A stretch of 64,000 nucleotides of DNA from Lineus longissimus (GCF_910592395.1 NC_088324.1:1986001-2050000); one strand, 5' to 3'. Shown: positions 23,089-34,191, counted from the first letter of the stretch. Numbers and translations are program-made. The notes: generated by a model not told the origin, from the sequence alone.

Positions 23089-24892
23089 ATGAAAAATGAA
23101 AATACCAAATTTTTTCATGCTCCACAGAATTGTTTTGACCAGTGTCTCATAGACAGAAAATCCGAAGAGAAATCACCTCACAATAATTACGGTCACAGAC
23201 TTATTGAAATGTGCAAAAACCTTGGTCTTTTTGTGTTGAATGGCAGATCTGGCCAGGATCTTAACGGTAAAGTTACTTGTAAAAAGAGTGTTGACGACCT
23301 GTTTATTGCATCTCCTACTGTTTTTGAAGGAGTCAAGGAGTTTTATGTCGATGATTTTAACCCTATCCTGTCTGACATACACTGTCCAATTTGTCTTTCT
23401 ATTGGGTCAAAAGTTGTAAATTCTGTTGTACAAAAGGCTGGTGAAACTCCTGAAAACCGTGACGAAAATGTGACTAACCCTACCCCACCAAGATGGAAGG
23501 ATGAATTAGCTGAATCTTTCATAAATAATCTGGATGTAAATGTTATACGAGACATTGAGGATAAACTAAGTGAGCTAGACGCCGAGTTTGGTGTATCAGT
23601 AGACGATATTAACAGAGAGGTTGATCGAATAGGTGTTGTTTTTAGTAATGCTTCTTTACTGTCATTTCCAAACAATGTCAATGGTTTCCATGGTTCTCAA
23701 AGGAAAAACAGCAAAAAGAAAAAAGCACATGTCACGAAAGACTGGTTCAATGAAGAATGTAAGGCCTCCAGAAAACTTTTTTGTAGAGCTCAAAATGAGT
23801 ACAGACAGGTAAAAAACACTGAAAACTTCAATAATTTGAAGCGTTCAAGTAAAGAGTACAAAATGGTTATGAAAAGGTGTTACAGAAAACACAAGAAAGC
23901 TGTGGATCAGAAAATTAGAAACTTACGCAGTACCAATCCCAAGGAATACTGGGCTATTGTGAGTAATTAAAGTAAGAAGTCTAGTGATATCTTTAAACAG
24001 ATATCCGTAGAAGTATTGCATGACCATTTCAAAAATCTAAATCAGGCTCCGCCGGATCATGCAGTCGATGGAAACATCAACATAGAACTCGGGAATGAAA
24101 ATGAAATCTTGAACAAGCCATTTACTATTGAGGAAATTAGAAAAGCTATTAAGAAGCTTAAAATTGGTAAAGCTCAGGGCCTTGATTACATTTCAAACGA
24201 GCACATCAAAGCCTCGGAGGGTAATATGATTGGAATTTTTTGTAAACTTTTCAACCTGGTCCTAAAAATGGTGTTATTCCCTCAGCTTGGACTGTTGGTG
24301 TTATACAAGCGCTATATAAAAACAAAGGTGACAAACAGGACCCTGGCAACTATAGGGGTATTACTATTTTAAGTTGTCTGGGAAAGTTGTTTACTGCTGT
24401 AATCAACAACCGTCTTGGTGAATTTGCCGAATCAATTGACCTCATAAATAAAGAGCAATCATGTTTTAGACCAGGTTATTCTACAATTGATCATATGTTT
24501 GCTCTAAATTGTCTGCTAGACATCTATCTGTCAAAAGGTATGAAGATTTACTGTGGTTTTGTTGACTATGCTAAAGCGTTTGACAAAGTTTGGAGAGCTG
24601 GCCTAGGGAGAAAGTGTTGAGTTCCAATATTAAGGGTCGAATTATCAGAGTAATAATGAATCTATATGAAAATGCAAAATCATGTGTCAAAGGTCCAACT
24701 GGCTTGACTGAAAACTTTGATTGTAATATTGGTGTTCGTCAAGGTGAAAATTTATCGCCTTTTCTATTTGCAATCTACCTCAATGACCTGTCTTCCTTTT
24801 TTGAAGAAAATGGAGCTGAAGGCATGAGACATTTGCATCATTATAGCACATGTGAGTTTGTCAGAAATCTAGGTTACAGGATTAAACTATAT
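23089..24892 (+). pseudogene. Non-LTR retrotransposon ORF2, 5' portion (split)
   Basis: The frame starts in the C-terminal half of an endonuclease (NYGHRLIEMCKNLGLFVLNG, VTCKKSVDDLFI, then LSDIHCPICLSI) and passes through a basic linker into reverse transcriptase (LKIGKAQGLDYISNEHIKAS, QSCFRPGYSTIDHMFAL, YCGFVDYAKAFDKVW, IGVRQGENLSPFLFAIYLND). There is one in-frame stop at 23968 and shifts near 24270 (A-run) and 24600. It stops at 24892, where a Harbinger element begins, and resumes at 28813. The 5' end is truncated and ORF1 is missing. The clade is uncertain (CR1/Jockey-like). Confidence 0.8.
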
Positions 24893-25081
24893 GGCCCGGT
24901 TGTTCAAAGCCCCCGCTAAGTTAGCCGATCGCTAGCACTAGCCGGTCGCTAAAAATGCTATCCGGCCGCTAGTTATCCGGTTGCTAACTTTGAGTTGTTC
25001 AAAATGCTTTTCATCCCCTCGCCAACTATCCAGTGGCTGAACCCTTGCTATCTCCCATAATTCCCCAAAATCTCACTTCCC

Positions 25082-26744
25082 ATGAAAGCAAACATGGCCG
25101 ATTTAAACAAACCAAACCCCCTGAGCTCTGCTCAACAAAACAAAAAAAGGGCCCGATCCGAGAATGGGAGCCCTGATGAAAAAGCTATGCTTGCGGAGAT
25201 GGTTGAGGAGAATTTCGGTATCCTCCTTAACAAAAAGACAAATGTAGAAAACAATGCGAAAAAGCAGAAGGTGTGGGAGGGCATTGCCCTTGCTGTCACT
25301 GCACTTGGGACTAGCACCAGGACCTGAGACCAGTGCAGGGACAAGTGGCACAAGATGTGTACGCATGGGAAAGAGTATGTATCGAAGAGGAAGAGAGCAG
25401 CCAGTAAGACTGGGGGTGGCCCAGCTGTGGAAGAGGACACCGAGGACCCTCTTTTGGAGAAGGTGGGTGCCCTCCACAAAGGCAATTCATCTTGGTATGG
25501 CATTCAAGGAGGGAGTGAGACTGGCCCCACATCACCATCATCAGCAACAGCCCTACCAGCACCTCGTCCAAGTCCACAGGCATCAACATCAGCCACTGCA
25601 GCAGCCAAATCTGGTGAGTTTCTTCAGGTTTTTATCAAAATTGGCCTGAAAAAGGCTAGCCAATGCATGCATTGAACACTTGAAATACATTGCCGTGTAC
25701 ATGATGTATGTGGCATGTACAGTGCAGTACAGTGACAGAAAGCGTCTGCTATTTTGACCCAATTAACATTGGCACAGGGCCATAACCTGGCAGACATGGC
25801 ATATGGCCGCCTCCATTTTCACAAGCATGGGCTGTTCAACTGGCATCCAAAAGTGAGCCGTTGCAGCAGACAATAAAATCACGACAATCAAGTATCAACA
25901 TCACTATGATCACCTGACTCTGCCTAAGAATATCCACTAAGTCATGATCCATGACCAACACCATTTGAGCAGAAATATCACTTTTATGCGACCAGTTTTG
26001 GGCACACACTCAGCCATGTTGCAACTGGGCGAGATCCGCTTTTATTTCATGCATATGGGATGCCTTCAAAGTAAAAAAAATGATAAAAGAAGATCTCACC
26101 ATTTTTTCAGACTATGCCTACTTATAAAAAACAAGTATCAGAAATCTTTAAAAAAAGAAATCGCAAATGAATGGTATCAGGTCCCCTCCGGATCATGGGA
26201 GGGGACCTGATAACATTCAGTTATTGGTGGGGGCATGTCCTGGGAGGGGGGGGGGGGGTCAAATGAGTGGCCTCTTAATTACCATGCATGAATCAGCTTT
26301 AAAATTCACACAATTCTTTATTTTTTATTTTCAGATTATGTTCCCGTGTGGGAAGTAGGCGACAAATTAGATGAGCTGGAGAGGAAGTGCGCCGAATTAA
26401 ATGCCCAATTCTCCCCTGTGACAACTGACAAGTTTCATGTCGACTTCCAGCAATCTGAGCTGAAAGATCGTGAAGATGATGCCGGGGAAATGTCAGCAAG
26501 GGATATGGCAGCGTACATTGAGGGCAGAGGGTCAAAGCTGAAGTCCAAGAAATCAAAGAAGTCAGCTAAGAAGACCAGCAATGCCAAAAACTCTGAAAGT
26601 GACATGGGGTGTAAATGCTATTGCCCGGTGCAGCATGCCTTTCTCGTACAGGAGCTTAAGAACGCGAAAATCAAGGAATTACTTTTGTTGGCAGAGCTTG
26701 AGAAGATTCGTGGGAAGGACAGCACTCATGCAAGTGAACAATGA
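25082..26744 (+). pseudogene. Harbinger Myb/SANT-like DNA-binding protein, one stop
   Basis: Exon 1 (25082-25613) and exon 2 (26335-26744) join in phase 1 to 313 codons plus stop, broken by one in-frame TGA at 25325-25327. Residues about 34-95 (AMLAEMVEENFGILLNKKTN, KKQKVWEGIALAVTALG, then DQCRDKWHKM) have the tryptophan and helix spacing of a Myb/SANT-like domain (Myb_DNA-bind_5 type). A proline/serine linker, a lysine-rich segment and a C-terminal leucine-rich coiled coil (FLVQELKNAKIKELLLLAEL) follow. In this superfamily the partner protein binds DNA and helps bring the transposase to the ends. The stop falls inside the DNA-binding domain. Confidence 0.8.
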
Positions 26745-26877
26745 ACAATGAACTGTTATTGAAAGAGTTAAAATTGGTTGATAAATATTTTATTAATTGA
26801 CTAGAGTTTTAAGCAAATTGTAAATACAATTAAATGTTGATCCATCAATTTATGCGATAATATCCATATCCCATTGC

Positions 26878-27915
26878 TCAAAAGAATGTGTTTAACACAT
26901 ATTCCCTAGTGGCTCGTCCATTCTGATGTCCTTGATAGACCTCCTCCTCATCACTACTACTGTCATTCCTACTGCTGCTGTCACTATCACTACTGTCCTC
27001 TAGTATGTGCAGCCGCCTGTCTACACAAATGTTGTGAAGTACCCCACAAGCAACTATTATGTTACACACCCGGTCTGGCTGCATGCGTATCCCCCTTTTA
27101 ATACATGGAATCTGCGTTTCATAATCCCAAAGGTCCGTTCGATTATATTTCGGCCCCTGATTTGGGCCCTATTGTACCGCCTCTGACTTGGGGTCCCTGG
27201 GTTGAGATAAGGTGTCAGCAAATATGGTTTACATGGGTACCCACTGTCCCCCAGCAGATAGCCTTCACGTGGATTCCTCTCTAGGTGCTGGGCAATCTCA
27301 CTCTCTCTGAAGATATGGCTGTCATGGGTTGCCCCTGGCCAGCGCGCTACTATGTTGATGAGCTTTTCTGAAAAGATAGATTGAAAACATATTGTCAGAT
27401 TAGCAGCAAAAAGTTTCAATTGTGTTATTTATCCAGCACAATTAACATTAATTGAAAAAAGGCCACAGGGTGCATGTTACTATGTGACACTCTGTATATC
27501 ATATTTGAAATTATTTCAATAAAGGCACCCCATATGAAATATAGGTCATGCTGGCAGAATTGATGATGTCATCATTTTGTACTTTATGAACTTTTTATGA
27601 AGTACCACTTTTACAGTTGAAATTCATCAGTTTATTCATTAGGTACACCCCTATTGAGTTTGGTGAGGGGTAGGTTACATACTAAACCCAGACCTGACCT
27701 GTCATTAATTTGAAATCAGTGAGTGTTGTGTTTTTGGCTGAAGATTTACTCAGTCAGTTACTGATCAGCCACGCAGTTGATCAGTACACTACAGTGTACT
27801 GTGTGCTGGCCTACACACATTACAGAGAAACAAACACTGCCGACAGCATATATGATGATAATCCATGATAATATAGCACTACAACAGGCCAGTCTAAACC
27901 CAGTGGCTTAGAAAA

Positions 27916-27957
<42 letters not shown>

Positions 27958-28614
27958 GGGGGGGGGGGGGGGGGGGGGTAGCTATAGGATGCTACTCACC
28001 TTCATGATTGCAAATGCCCTGTACATTTATTGAGTAGAAATGCTTCCTGCAGAAAAAGGCAGCCTAATACAGCATTGGGTGAGCCATGGCCTCGGCAACT
28101 TCTCTTGGTGGATAGGGGGCTTGGATTTTGATGTGGGTCCCATCCACACATCCAATGACGTTTGGAAATCTGTGTTTCTCCATAAATGTTTGCCTGATGT
28201 GTCTTCGCTCCCCTGCTCAGGCCACCTGATGAACCTGTATTTTTGTTCCACCAGGGATGCAGCCACCGTATGGATGATTCTCGATACAGTCCCCTTATCT
28301 ATGCCAAAAATGTCACCAACATCGTCCAGAAAAGATCCGGATGCAAAGAATTTGAGGGCGACCAACACCTGTGTTTCCACATTCAGGCTGTGATTTCTGT
28401 CCGTGTCCCTCATCAAATCATCCCTCACCAAGTCACAGATGAAATGTATGCCTTCAGAATTGAATCTGTACTTTTTCTGCAATTTTATCTCACTAAATTC
28501 CTCCAACGGCAATGGTCTGTGGCGGAAATTACGCTGAAATCTGCGATTTTGGGCTGGAAAGTCCAGGAGCAGCATCCTGTGCGCAGCCATCTTGGATGAT
28601 AGAGCAGATGACAA
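26878..28614 (-). pseudogene. HARBI1-like Harbinger transposase, frameshifted
   Basis: Minus-strand exon 1 (28614 to about 28004) has YRFNSEGIHFICDLVRDDL, the helix-turn-helix VGDIFGIDKGTVSRIIHTV, and then a one-base shift near 28215. After the shift the other frame supplies FPNVIGCVDGTHIKIQAPYP with the first catalytic aspartate and FYSINVQGICNHE before a GTGAGT donor. Exon 2 (from about 27370) gives [20 protein letters not shown] with the second aspartate, [10 protein letters not shown] and [14 protein letters not shown] with the catalytic glutamate. A second shift at a G-run near 27088 precedes the C-terminal [15 protein letters not shown] and an acidic tail. All three catalytic residues survive, so decay is recent. 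The intron holds a CT repeat next to a G-run. Confidence 0.85.
27919..27979. repeat. CT microsatellite followed by G-run
   Basis: About 18 CT units run directly into a stretch of roughly 23 G. It lies in the intron of the Harbinger transposase gene. Such tracts are replication- and sequencing-prone, so length here is unreliable. Confidence 0.85.
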
Positions 28615-28812
28615 ATGCTAGCGGTGGCTTAGCAAGGAGATATCGGTGCCCCCTGGGCCCGCTAAATATGACCAGATTTAGCAGGGAGATAATGACCCGC
28701 TAAGCAAAAAAAAAATTTGAACAACCCAATTAGCGACTCGCTAAAGTTAGCAGGGGTTTATCCTGTACCTAGCCAGTCGCTAAGAGTAATCATGGCTTTG
28801 AACAACCCAGCC

Positions 28813-29769
28813 TATGTTCTTTTGTACGCTGATGACACTATTCTCCTAGCTGATACGGCAAATGATTTACAGCAGGGTTTAAATTTGCTGGGAAAGTATT
28901 GTGATGAATGGAAATTGTCAGTAAATGGTTCTAAAACTAAGGTTGTTATTTTTGCCAGAGGCAAACGGTGTAAAGCCAAAGATGTATTTGTATACAAGGG
29001 TACTGTTTTAGAAATCGTTGATGATTATACCTATTTGGGAGTTATTTTCAGTAATAATGGTTCTTATCTCAAAGCCAGAAAAAGACGGTTTGACCAAGCT
29101 TCAAGAGCTATGTTTGGCCATTTAAGGCATTGTAAAAAGTTAGATCTTCCGATTGATGTATCTCTTGAACTTTTTGATCGAACCATATTGCCAATACTTC
29201 TATATGGATGCGAAATTTGGGGTTTTGAGGACATCAGTGTACTTGAAAGAGTCCATTTGAGATTTTGTAAATATATTCTAAATGTATCCAAATACACACC
29301 AAGCTGTATGATTTATCACGAACTTGGACGTCACCCAATCAGTGTATCAATTATTGAGAGAATGGTTAATTATTGGGCAAAACTGGAATCTCCAAAAAGC
29401 AAAGACAAGTGGTGTAGTTTGTTGTATAACATTGTAAAAGATCAACATGATCATGGATACTTGACCTCCAAATGGTGCGCCTTTGTCAAATCCAGTTTGA
29501 ACAATTGTGGAATTGGTTATTTATGGGTTGAAAGAAACCCAGTCAATCCTTCATGGTTAAAATGTAAAATTAATCAATGTCTCACAGATCAATCTAAGCA
29601 ACGTTGTATAAGTGATATATTTGATCACCCCAAGTGCTCTGTGTACAGGTCGTTGTGTAATGAGAACAACAAGTTAGAAATCAGCAAGATATTTAGTATC
29701 ATGGATGCTTCTATTTGGAATAGGTGTCATATCATTGCATTCACCTACTTTTCAAGGTCAAACAACTAA
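28813..29769 (+). pseudogene. Non-LTR retrotransposon ORF2, 3' portion (split)
   Basis: This is the continuation of the LINE at 23089-24892 after the Harbinger insertion. The catalytic motif VLLYADDTILLADTANDL occurs at once, followed by WKLSVNGSKTKVVIFARG, YTYLGVIFSNNGSYL, and a C-terminal domain with LPILLYGCEIWGF and YHELGRHPISVSIIERMVN. The frame is open for over 310 codons to its natural stop at 29767. This half has no damage while the 5' half has a stop and two shifts. An upstream methionine at 28717 reported for this frame lies inside the Harbinger end and is not a real start. Confidence 0.85.
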
Positions 29770-30065
29770 TAATACTAAAAGCATAAGACAAACCAATTCT
29801 CATGGCAAAAAAATAATGTCATCAACCGTTACGTGAGTTCTTGATGATATGGAGTAAATCTTTCCAATCTTTATGGCTGTATTTGATACATTTACCCTTT
29901 TAATTGTAGCATCAACAAGTGTGCAGTTGTTGCCAAAGGAAGGTAGCAAACATCTGTTTAGTTTGCCAGCAAAACGCTGAATACAATTTTTATCTGGCAG
30001 CTGACCAGAGAAAGGTTAGTAGTTCTTTTGTCACTGTAACTTATTTCAAAGTTTATGATTCTTAG

Positions 30066-32021
30066 GATATCCGGATCCGCCGGATCTGTAGCCTGGACAC
30101 AGATTTCGAGGAAAATGCCGTCAGGATCGGCTGCCACTTCATGCGACGTGGCTACCCTTCATCGCTTGTAGAGACAGCCCTCATCCGGGCCTACCGCGCC
30201 TCTGGATCTGATCTCCTCAATGATGAGGCCCCACTGGACACGGACGATCAACCAAGGACGACTGAGGACAATTTCTTCCTCATATCGACCTTTATCCCGG
30301 GCTTCCAAGCACTACAGCGCATTGTAAGCCACAACTGGCCCGTGCTCCTGAAATCCATTGCAACACGTCAGCTACATGACTCTCGTATCACATTTGGCCA
30401 CAGAAAACCTCCCAATCTCCGGGATCTTCTGGTCAGAGCCAAATTCACCGACACTGCAACACAATCATGGGGACCTACAATCCCCACTGCCGGCGCAACC
30501 CGTTTGCCTCCGGGTTCCGACTTCTCAGTGTTTGGACCATTCAAAACTAGAATTGCTCAAGCCCAATCTATTTGGCTAAGAAACAACCCTGGCAGGTCGA
30601 TGACCATTTATGATATACCTAGTTTGATAAGCCAACCATGGCAAGATTCCTTTAACATTGGCAACATAACGGCAGGGTTTAGGAAGGCAGGTTTATATCC
30701 CTACAACCCTGACATCTTTACTGATATCGATTTTGCCTCATCTGCTGTCACTGACCGCCCTAATCCTTCTGATAGATCTGAACAGCAGGCCCCAGCCCAA
30801 GATGAAACAATGGCCACTGGCCATGGTAGCCCATCAACTGTGAACCGTATAGTTTCAAATGATTGCCTAGAATCATTGCCTGGGGAGATTGTCGGGGTAA
30901 GGGGTGATGGGCATTGCCTTTTATATGCAGCTGTAGCTGCATTAAATGCAGCAGAGGGGGGCCAAAGACACCACAGGCTCACAATTTTGCAGGCAATTAT
31001 CAGGGAGGTATCTATTCACCAAGCATATTACAACGATTTCTCATCTGCAGGCACCAACATCGTAAAAGAAGTGAAGGACTACGTCTATAGAAGGATGTAC
31101 AATAATGATACAGGTGATATCATTCTGACAGTAATATGTAATGCCCTGGGATCAACAGCCTACGTCTATCAAAAATTGCCAGGTAGCGGTTACCGGGAGA
31201 CTATGCTCACGCCCGGGCGTCCGGGCATTGTGTCCAATTTCAACATCAATATGTACCTAACAGGTGGTGGGGTTACCTCACATTATGGTGCAGTCATTCC
31301 ATCACATAGACCCTCCTCATCTCAGCCATGCCCTGATGCTGATGAAGGACCAGCTCATCTCGCCGCTCCAGCACCGATGTCGCCTCCCGAAGAGAGCCAA
31401 GGATCTCAGCCACGCCCTGATGCTGATGAAGGACCAGCTCATCTCGCCGCTCCAGCACCGATGTCTCCTCCCGAAGAGGGCCAAGGATCTCAGCCATGCC
31501 CTGATGCTGATGAAGGACCAGCTCATCCCGCCGCTCCAGCACCGATGTCTCCTCCCGAAGAGAGCCAAGGATCTCAGCCATGCCCTGATGCTGATGAAGG
31601 ACCAGCTCATCCCGCCGCTCCAGCACTGATGTCTCCTCCCGAAGAGAGCCAAGGATCTCAGCCATGCCCTGATGCTGATGAAGGACCAGCTCATCCTGCC
31701 GCTTCAGCACCGATGTCTCCTCCCGAAGAGGGCCAAGCATCTCAGCCATGCCCTGATGCTGATGAAGGACCAGCTCATCCTGCCGCTCCAGCACCGATGT
31801 CTCCTCCCGAAGAGAGCCAATGGTCCCGAAGAGAGCCACCGGTGTTTTCTCCAGAGGCTTTGCGACCCCATCCGAAGGCGCCACCAAGGTCTTCATCAAC
31901 TACAAATGGCAGGAAACGGAGAAGGACGGCAATTCTAACCGATACTCCAGAAAAGGAGGCCCTGCGGGAGAAAAAACAAAATCGAAAAACGAAGAAAGCC
32001 AAAGACCAGGAGGGGGCCTAA
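30066..32021 (+). CDS. Mosaic ORF: retroelement piece, pogo-type DDE end, OTU domain, 28-aa repeats
   Basis: After a TTCTTAG acceptor, one unbroken frame of about 650 codons runs to 32021. Part 1 (to about 30510) reads RIRRICSLD, RRGYPSSLVETALIRAYRAS and RKPPNLRDLLVRAK, like the C-terminal part of Penelope-type or related reverse transcriptases. Part 2 (about 30525-30730; VFGPFKTRIAQAQSIWLRNN, TAGFRKAGLYPYNPDIF) matches the C-terminus of pogo/Tigger DDE transposases. Part 3 (about 30870-31290) is OTU-like, with VGVRGDGHCLLYAAVAALN holding the Asp/Cys motif and SHYGAVI holding the histidine. Part 4 is six 28-residue repeats (CPDADEGPAH...MSPPEE). A lysine/arginine-rich end follows. Whether parts 1 and 2 are one protein or a chance in-frame junction is unsettled. 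Confidence 0.7.
   Translation, partial: DIRIRRICSLDTDFEENAVRIGCHFMRRGYPSSLVETALIRAYRASGSDLLNDEAPLDTDDQPRTTEDNFFLISTFIPGFQALQRIVSHNWPVLLKSIATRQLHDSRITFGHRKPPNLRDLLVRAKFTDTATQSWGPTIPTAGATRLPPGSDFSVFGPFKTRIAQAQSIWLRNNPGRSMTIYDIPSLISQPWQDSFNIGNITAGFRKAGLYPYNPDIFTDIDFASSAVTDRPNPSDRSEQQAPAQDETMATGHGSPSTVNRIVSNDCLESLPGEIVGVRGDGHCLLYAAVAALNAAEGGQRHHRLTILQAIIREVSIHQAYYNDFSSAGTNIVKEVKDYVYRRMYNNDTGDIILTVICNALGSTAYVYQKLPGSGYRETMLTPGRPGIVSNFNINMYLTGGGVTSHYGAVIPSHRPSSSQPCPDADEGPAHLAAPAPMSPPEESQGSQPRPDADEGPAHLAAPAPMSPPEEGQGSQPCPDADEGPAHPAAPAPMSPPEESQGSQPCPDADEGPAHPAAPALMSPPEESQGSQPCPDADEGPAHPAASAPMSPPEEGQASQPCPDADEGPAHPAAPAPMSPPEESQWSRREPPVFSPEALRPHPKAPPRSSSTTNGRKRRRTAILTDTPEKEALREKKQNRKTKKAKDQEGA
31319..31822 (+). 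repeat. Six tandem 84-bp coding repeats
   Basis: Six units of 84 bp (28 codons) encode CPDADEGPAHLAAPAPMSPP plus EE(S/G)Q(G/A/W)SQ with few differences. Near-identity at the DNA level and a period divisible by three indicate recent expansion inside the reading frame. The repeats are open in all frames and on both strands, so the long minus-strand and other-frame ORFs here are shadows. Confidence 0.9.
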
Positions 32022-32076
32022 GACGACTAAGAAACCAAAGAAGGAAGCTAGTGCCAAACAAGCCAAAAGAAGCTTA

Positions 32077-32266
32077 CAATATGCAGATGATGACAGCGAA
32101 TGCCTTGTGTGCATGGGAAGTGGTCCGAGAGCCGACCAAAGGAATCATGGGTAGAATGTGGGGTCTGTAAATGTTGGTCGCATAAAGAGTGTGTGTATTT
32201 GGCTGCCAATAGCAGTTACATTTGCCACAATTGTGATACAGATGAATCTATCTACGCCAAGTGAGA
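32077..32266 (+). pseudogene. C-terminal PHD-like zinc finger, frameshifted from the mosaic ORF
   Basis: Just beyond the stop at 32021, and in other frames, the sequence reads ADDDSECLVCMG, then after a one-base shift SRPKESWVECGVCKCWSHKE and SSYICHNCDTDESIYAK before a stop. The order C-x2-C ... C-x2-C ... H ... C-x2-C is the zinc finger found at the C-terminus of many pogo/jerky-type transposases. It shows that the mosaic gene once extended about 80 residues further and has lost this end by frameshifts. Confidence 0.6.
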
Positions 32267-32529
32267 TTAGTAGGCCCATTCTGTTAAAGGGGGACTATGT
32301 AGACCTACATGTATATGGTTAAGAGTCCTCAATGTTCGCTTATTTCAACCGTTCAAATTTGCAAGAATACCTTGTCTGGCCTTGTTATTTTCCCATTGTT
32401 GTTAACTAGTTATTGTTGTTCTCCAGTTTATTTCAAACCTACATGTACAAATGTTCAAAATGTTATTTGTATTAATTAATTATTAAAAGTAATGAAAATG
32501 ACAAGATTGTTCCAATCAGTTTTATTGAC

Positions 32530-32562
32530 GGCGAACTTACCCCGGTGCGGGGCAGGTTCGCC
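32530..32562. repeat. GC-rich hairpin before a T-run
   Basis: GGCGAACTTACCCCG and CGGGGCAGGTTCGCC can pair over 15 bp with two G-T wobbles and a three-base loop. A run of T follows within 15 bp (about 32570-32581). This resembles a transposon or Helitron-type terminal hairpin. The element it would end is not defined. Confidence 0.5.
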
Positions 32563-32724
32563 TACATCGACATTTTTTTTTCAGCAGCGAATTACTCATA
32601 GAAATACTATGAACTCGGACAAATACCATTAGAATAGTTTATAGCCAAGACCCAGGGCTATGCTACAGAAGCATCCGGAAGCTATTTGCTTCAGTATCAA
32701 CAGAAATATAGCCGTTTTAGTGAA

Positions 32725-33772
32725 TGAAATGGCCAGGGCCATTGTGCTCACCTCACGTGGAGGAAAGATGGATAAAGAGCATGGTATTGTGTCATGTAGT
32801 GTTAGGTTTGATGTAGGTCCAAGCAATTACAATTTCCCCAAAATGGCCAATTTACAGTACATTCGACCTCTGTGACCTTGAAAAGTAGGTCAAATCAAAG
32901 AAGACCCGGGTGACACATTGAATGGTTGTTAGAATTAGATGTACCTATGATATAAAATTGGTGCCAATCGGGCAAGTCATTACTAGGAATAATGGCATTT
33001 TGAAGAATTTAGGATTTGGCCCCCTCCCTGGAGGCCAAACGGCAAATCAGATCGCACCAAACTTCAGTACCTGAGATCACCTGACCAAGGGGTACATGTG
33101 TACTTAATTTGTGATCAATAGTCATTGCAGTTAAGAAACGTGCCATAGTTACGGCCTGACGGCGAATTTACGCCATTTGACCTCTGTGACCTTGACAAGA
33201 AGGTCAAATTAAAAACCTGTGTGACATATACTGTATGGTGGTTAGATGTACCCATGATATCAAATTGGTGGCAATCGGGCAAGAAGTTAAGGAATAATCA
33301 CATTTTTAAGGTTTTTGGATTTTGCCCCCTGGTGGTCAAGTGGTGAATCATATTGGACCAAACTTCGGTCCCTGAGATCACCTGACTTAGGGGTAAATGT
33401 GTACCAAATTTGGTATCAATAGTCATTGCAGTTTAGAAACGTGCCATCGTTACATCCTAACGGCCAATTTACACCATTTGACCTCTGTGACCTTGAAAAG
33501 GAGGTCAAATCAAAAACCCGGAGGATATATGATGCACCTTTGCTAGAAGTACCTACCATATTTTTTTCAAAATTTCCCGACTACTATTAAGGGAGATATT
33601 GCATATTTTCACTTTTAACGTTTGGCGCCCTGGTGGCGAAACCATGAAACAAATCGGACCGAAACTTGGTCTCCAAGGTGTCATCACATAAGGGTACATG
33701 TGTACCAAGTTTCAACTCAATAGCTCTAACAGTTACGAAACGTGCCCTGCTAACGGACGACGGACGACGACA

Positions 33773-33810
<38 letters not shown>

Positions 33811-33869
33811 CGGACGACGGACGCCACGGTATGGGATAAGCTCACCTCTGCTAAGAGGTGAGCTAAAAA
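32725..33869 (+). mobile_element. HINE/pearl-like repeat, copy B (full length)
   Basis: Nearly identical to copy A (828-1958) from TGAAATGGCCAGGGCC to AGGTGAGCTAAAAA, with the same three core units and a somewhat longer, interrupted GAC/ACG microsatellite (about 33757-33826). High identity over 1.1 kb suggests recent spread. No target duplication is visible at either flank, which agrees with a rolling-circle (Helitron-like) mode, though an eroded duplication cannot be excluded. Confidence 0.8.
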
Positions 33870-34002
33870 GGGGCGAACTAGCTAATGTAACTCACTACAC
33901 CCTCGTCTCAACAAATCAGACCATTGCGAGCCACGTCACAGGTCGTGGTAGGAGTGGCCCTAAGAAGTTACTAGTAGTGTTCCTAACAAAGATATACATA
34001 TA

Positions 34003-34191
34003 GTGTGCCAATTCTCATGGTTTATGCATGCCACCCCTAAGAAGAGGTATTTCCCTATGCAGGTTGGAGAAGTAAGACGGTGGCGTATTGAGAGAAGGTT
34101 TGTGGATGGTCAAGGAAGCTTCCCAATCAAAATCAGACTGCCAGGAGGCAAGCAGGGCACGTGCAGATTTTTGCCCCATGAAAATGTGCCT
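34003..34191 (+). CDS. Orphan exon, unknown basic protein
   Basis: An open frame ends at a good GTAAGT donor after HENVP. It reads KKRYFPMQVGEVRRWRIERR, then GSFPIKIRLPGGKQGTCRFL. The basic, glycine-containing pattern looks like real protein, but I do not recognise the family. No acceptor or partner exon is clear. It lies immediately right of HINE copy B, which may have separated it from upstream exons. Confidence 0.3.

Larger units (their letters stand above)
24893..28812. mobile_element. Complete two-gene PIF-Harbinger element, 3.92 kb
   Basis: Ends GGCCCGGTTGTTCAAAGCC (left) and GGCTTTGAACAACCCAGCC (right) are inverted repeats with one mismatch. They are flanked by TAT (24890-24892 and 28813-28815). 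Subterminal GCTAGC/CGCTAA motifs recur inside both ends, and the right side carries a second TTTGAACAACCC about 75 bp in. It encodes a Myb/SANT-like protein rightward and a HARBI1-like transposase leftward, tail to tail. Removing it and one TAT restores an open reverse-transcriptase frame, so the insertion point is certain. Both genes carry a few inactivating changes. Confidence 0.9.

Noticed and set aside
25103-25589. Three overlapping minus-strand frames of 92-124 codons
   Set aside because: Shadows of the Harbinger Myb-like gene, whose plus frame has domain similarity and splice sites.
31319-31822. Possible CRISPR-like array
   Set aside because: Units are contiguous 84-bp tandem repeats with no unique spacers, and the genome is eukaryotic.
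31294-31899. Long minus-strand frame of 201 codons with strong 28-residue periodicity, and similar frames in other phases
   Set aside because: It is the shadow of the 84-bp coding repeats. A period divisible by three keeps all frames open, and only the plus frame continues into OTU and pogo-like domains.
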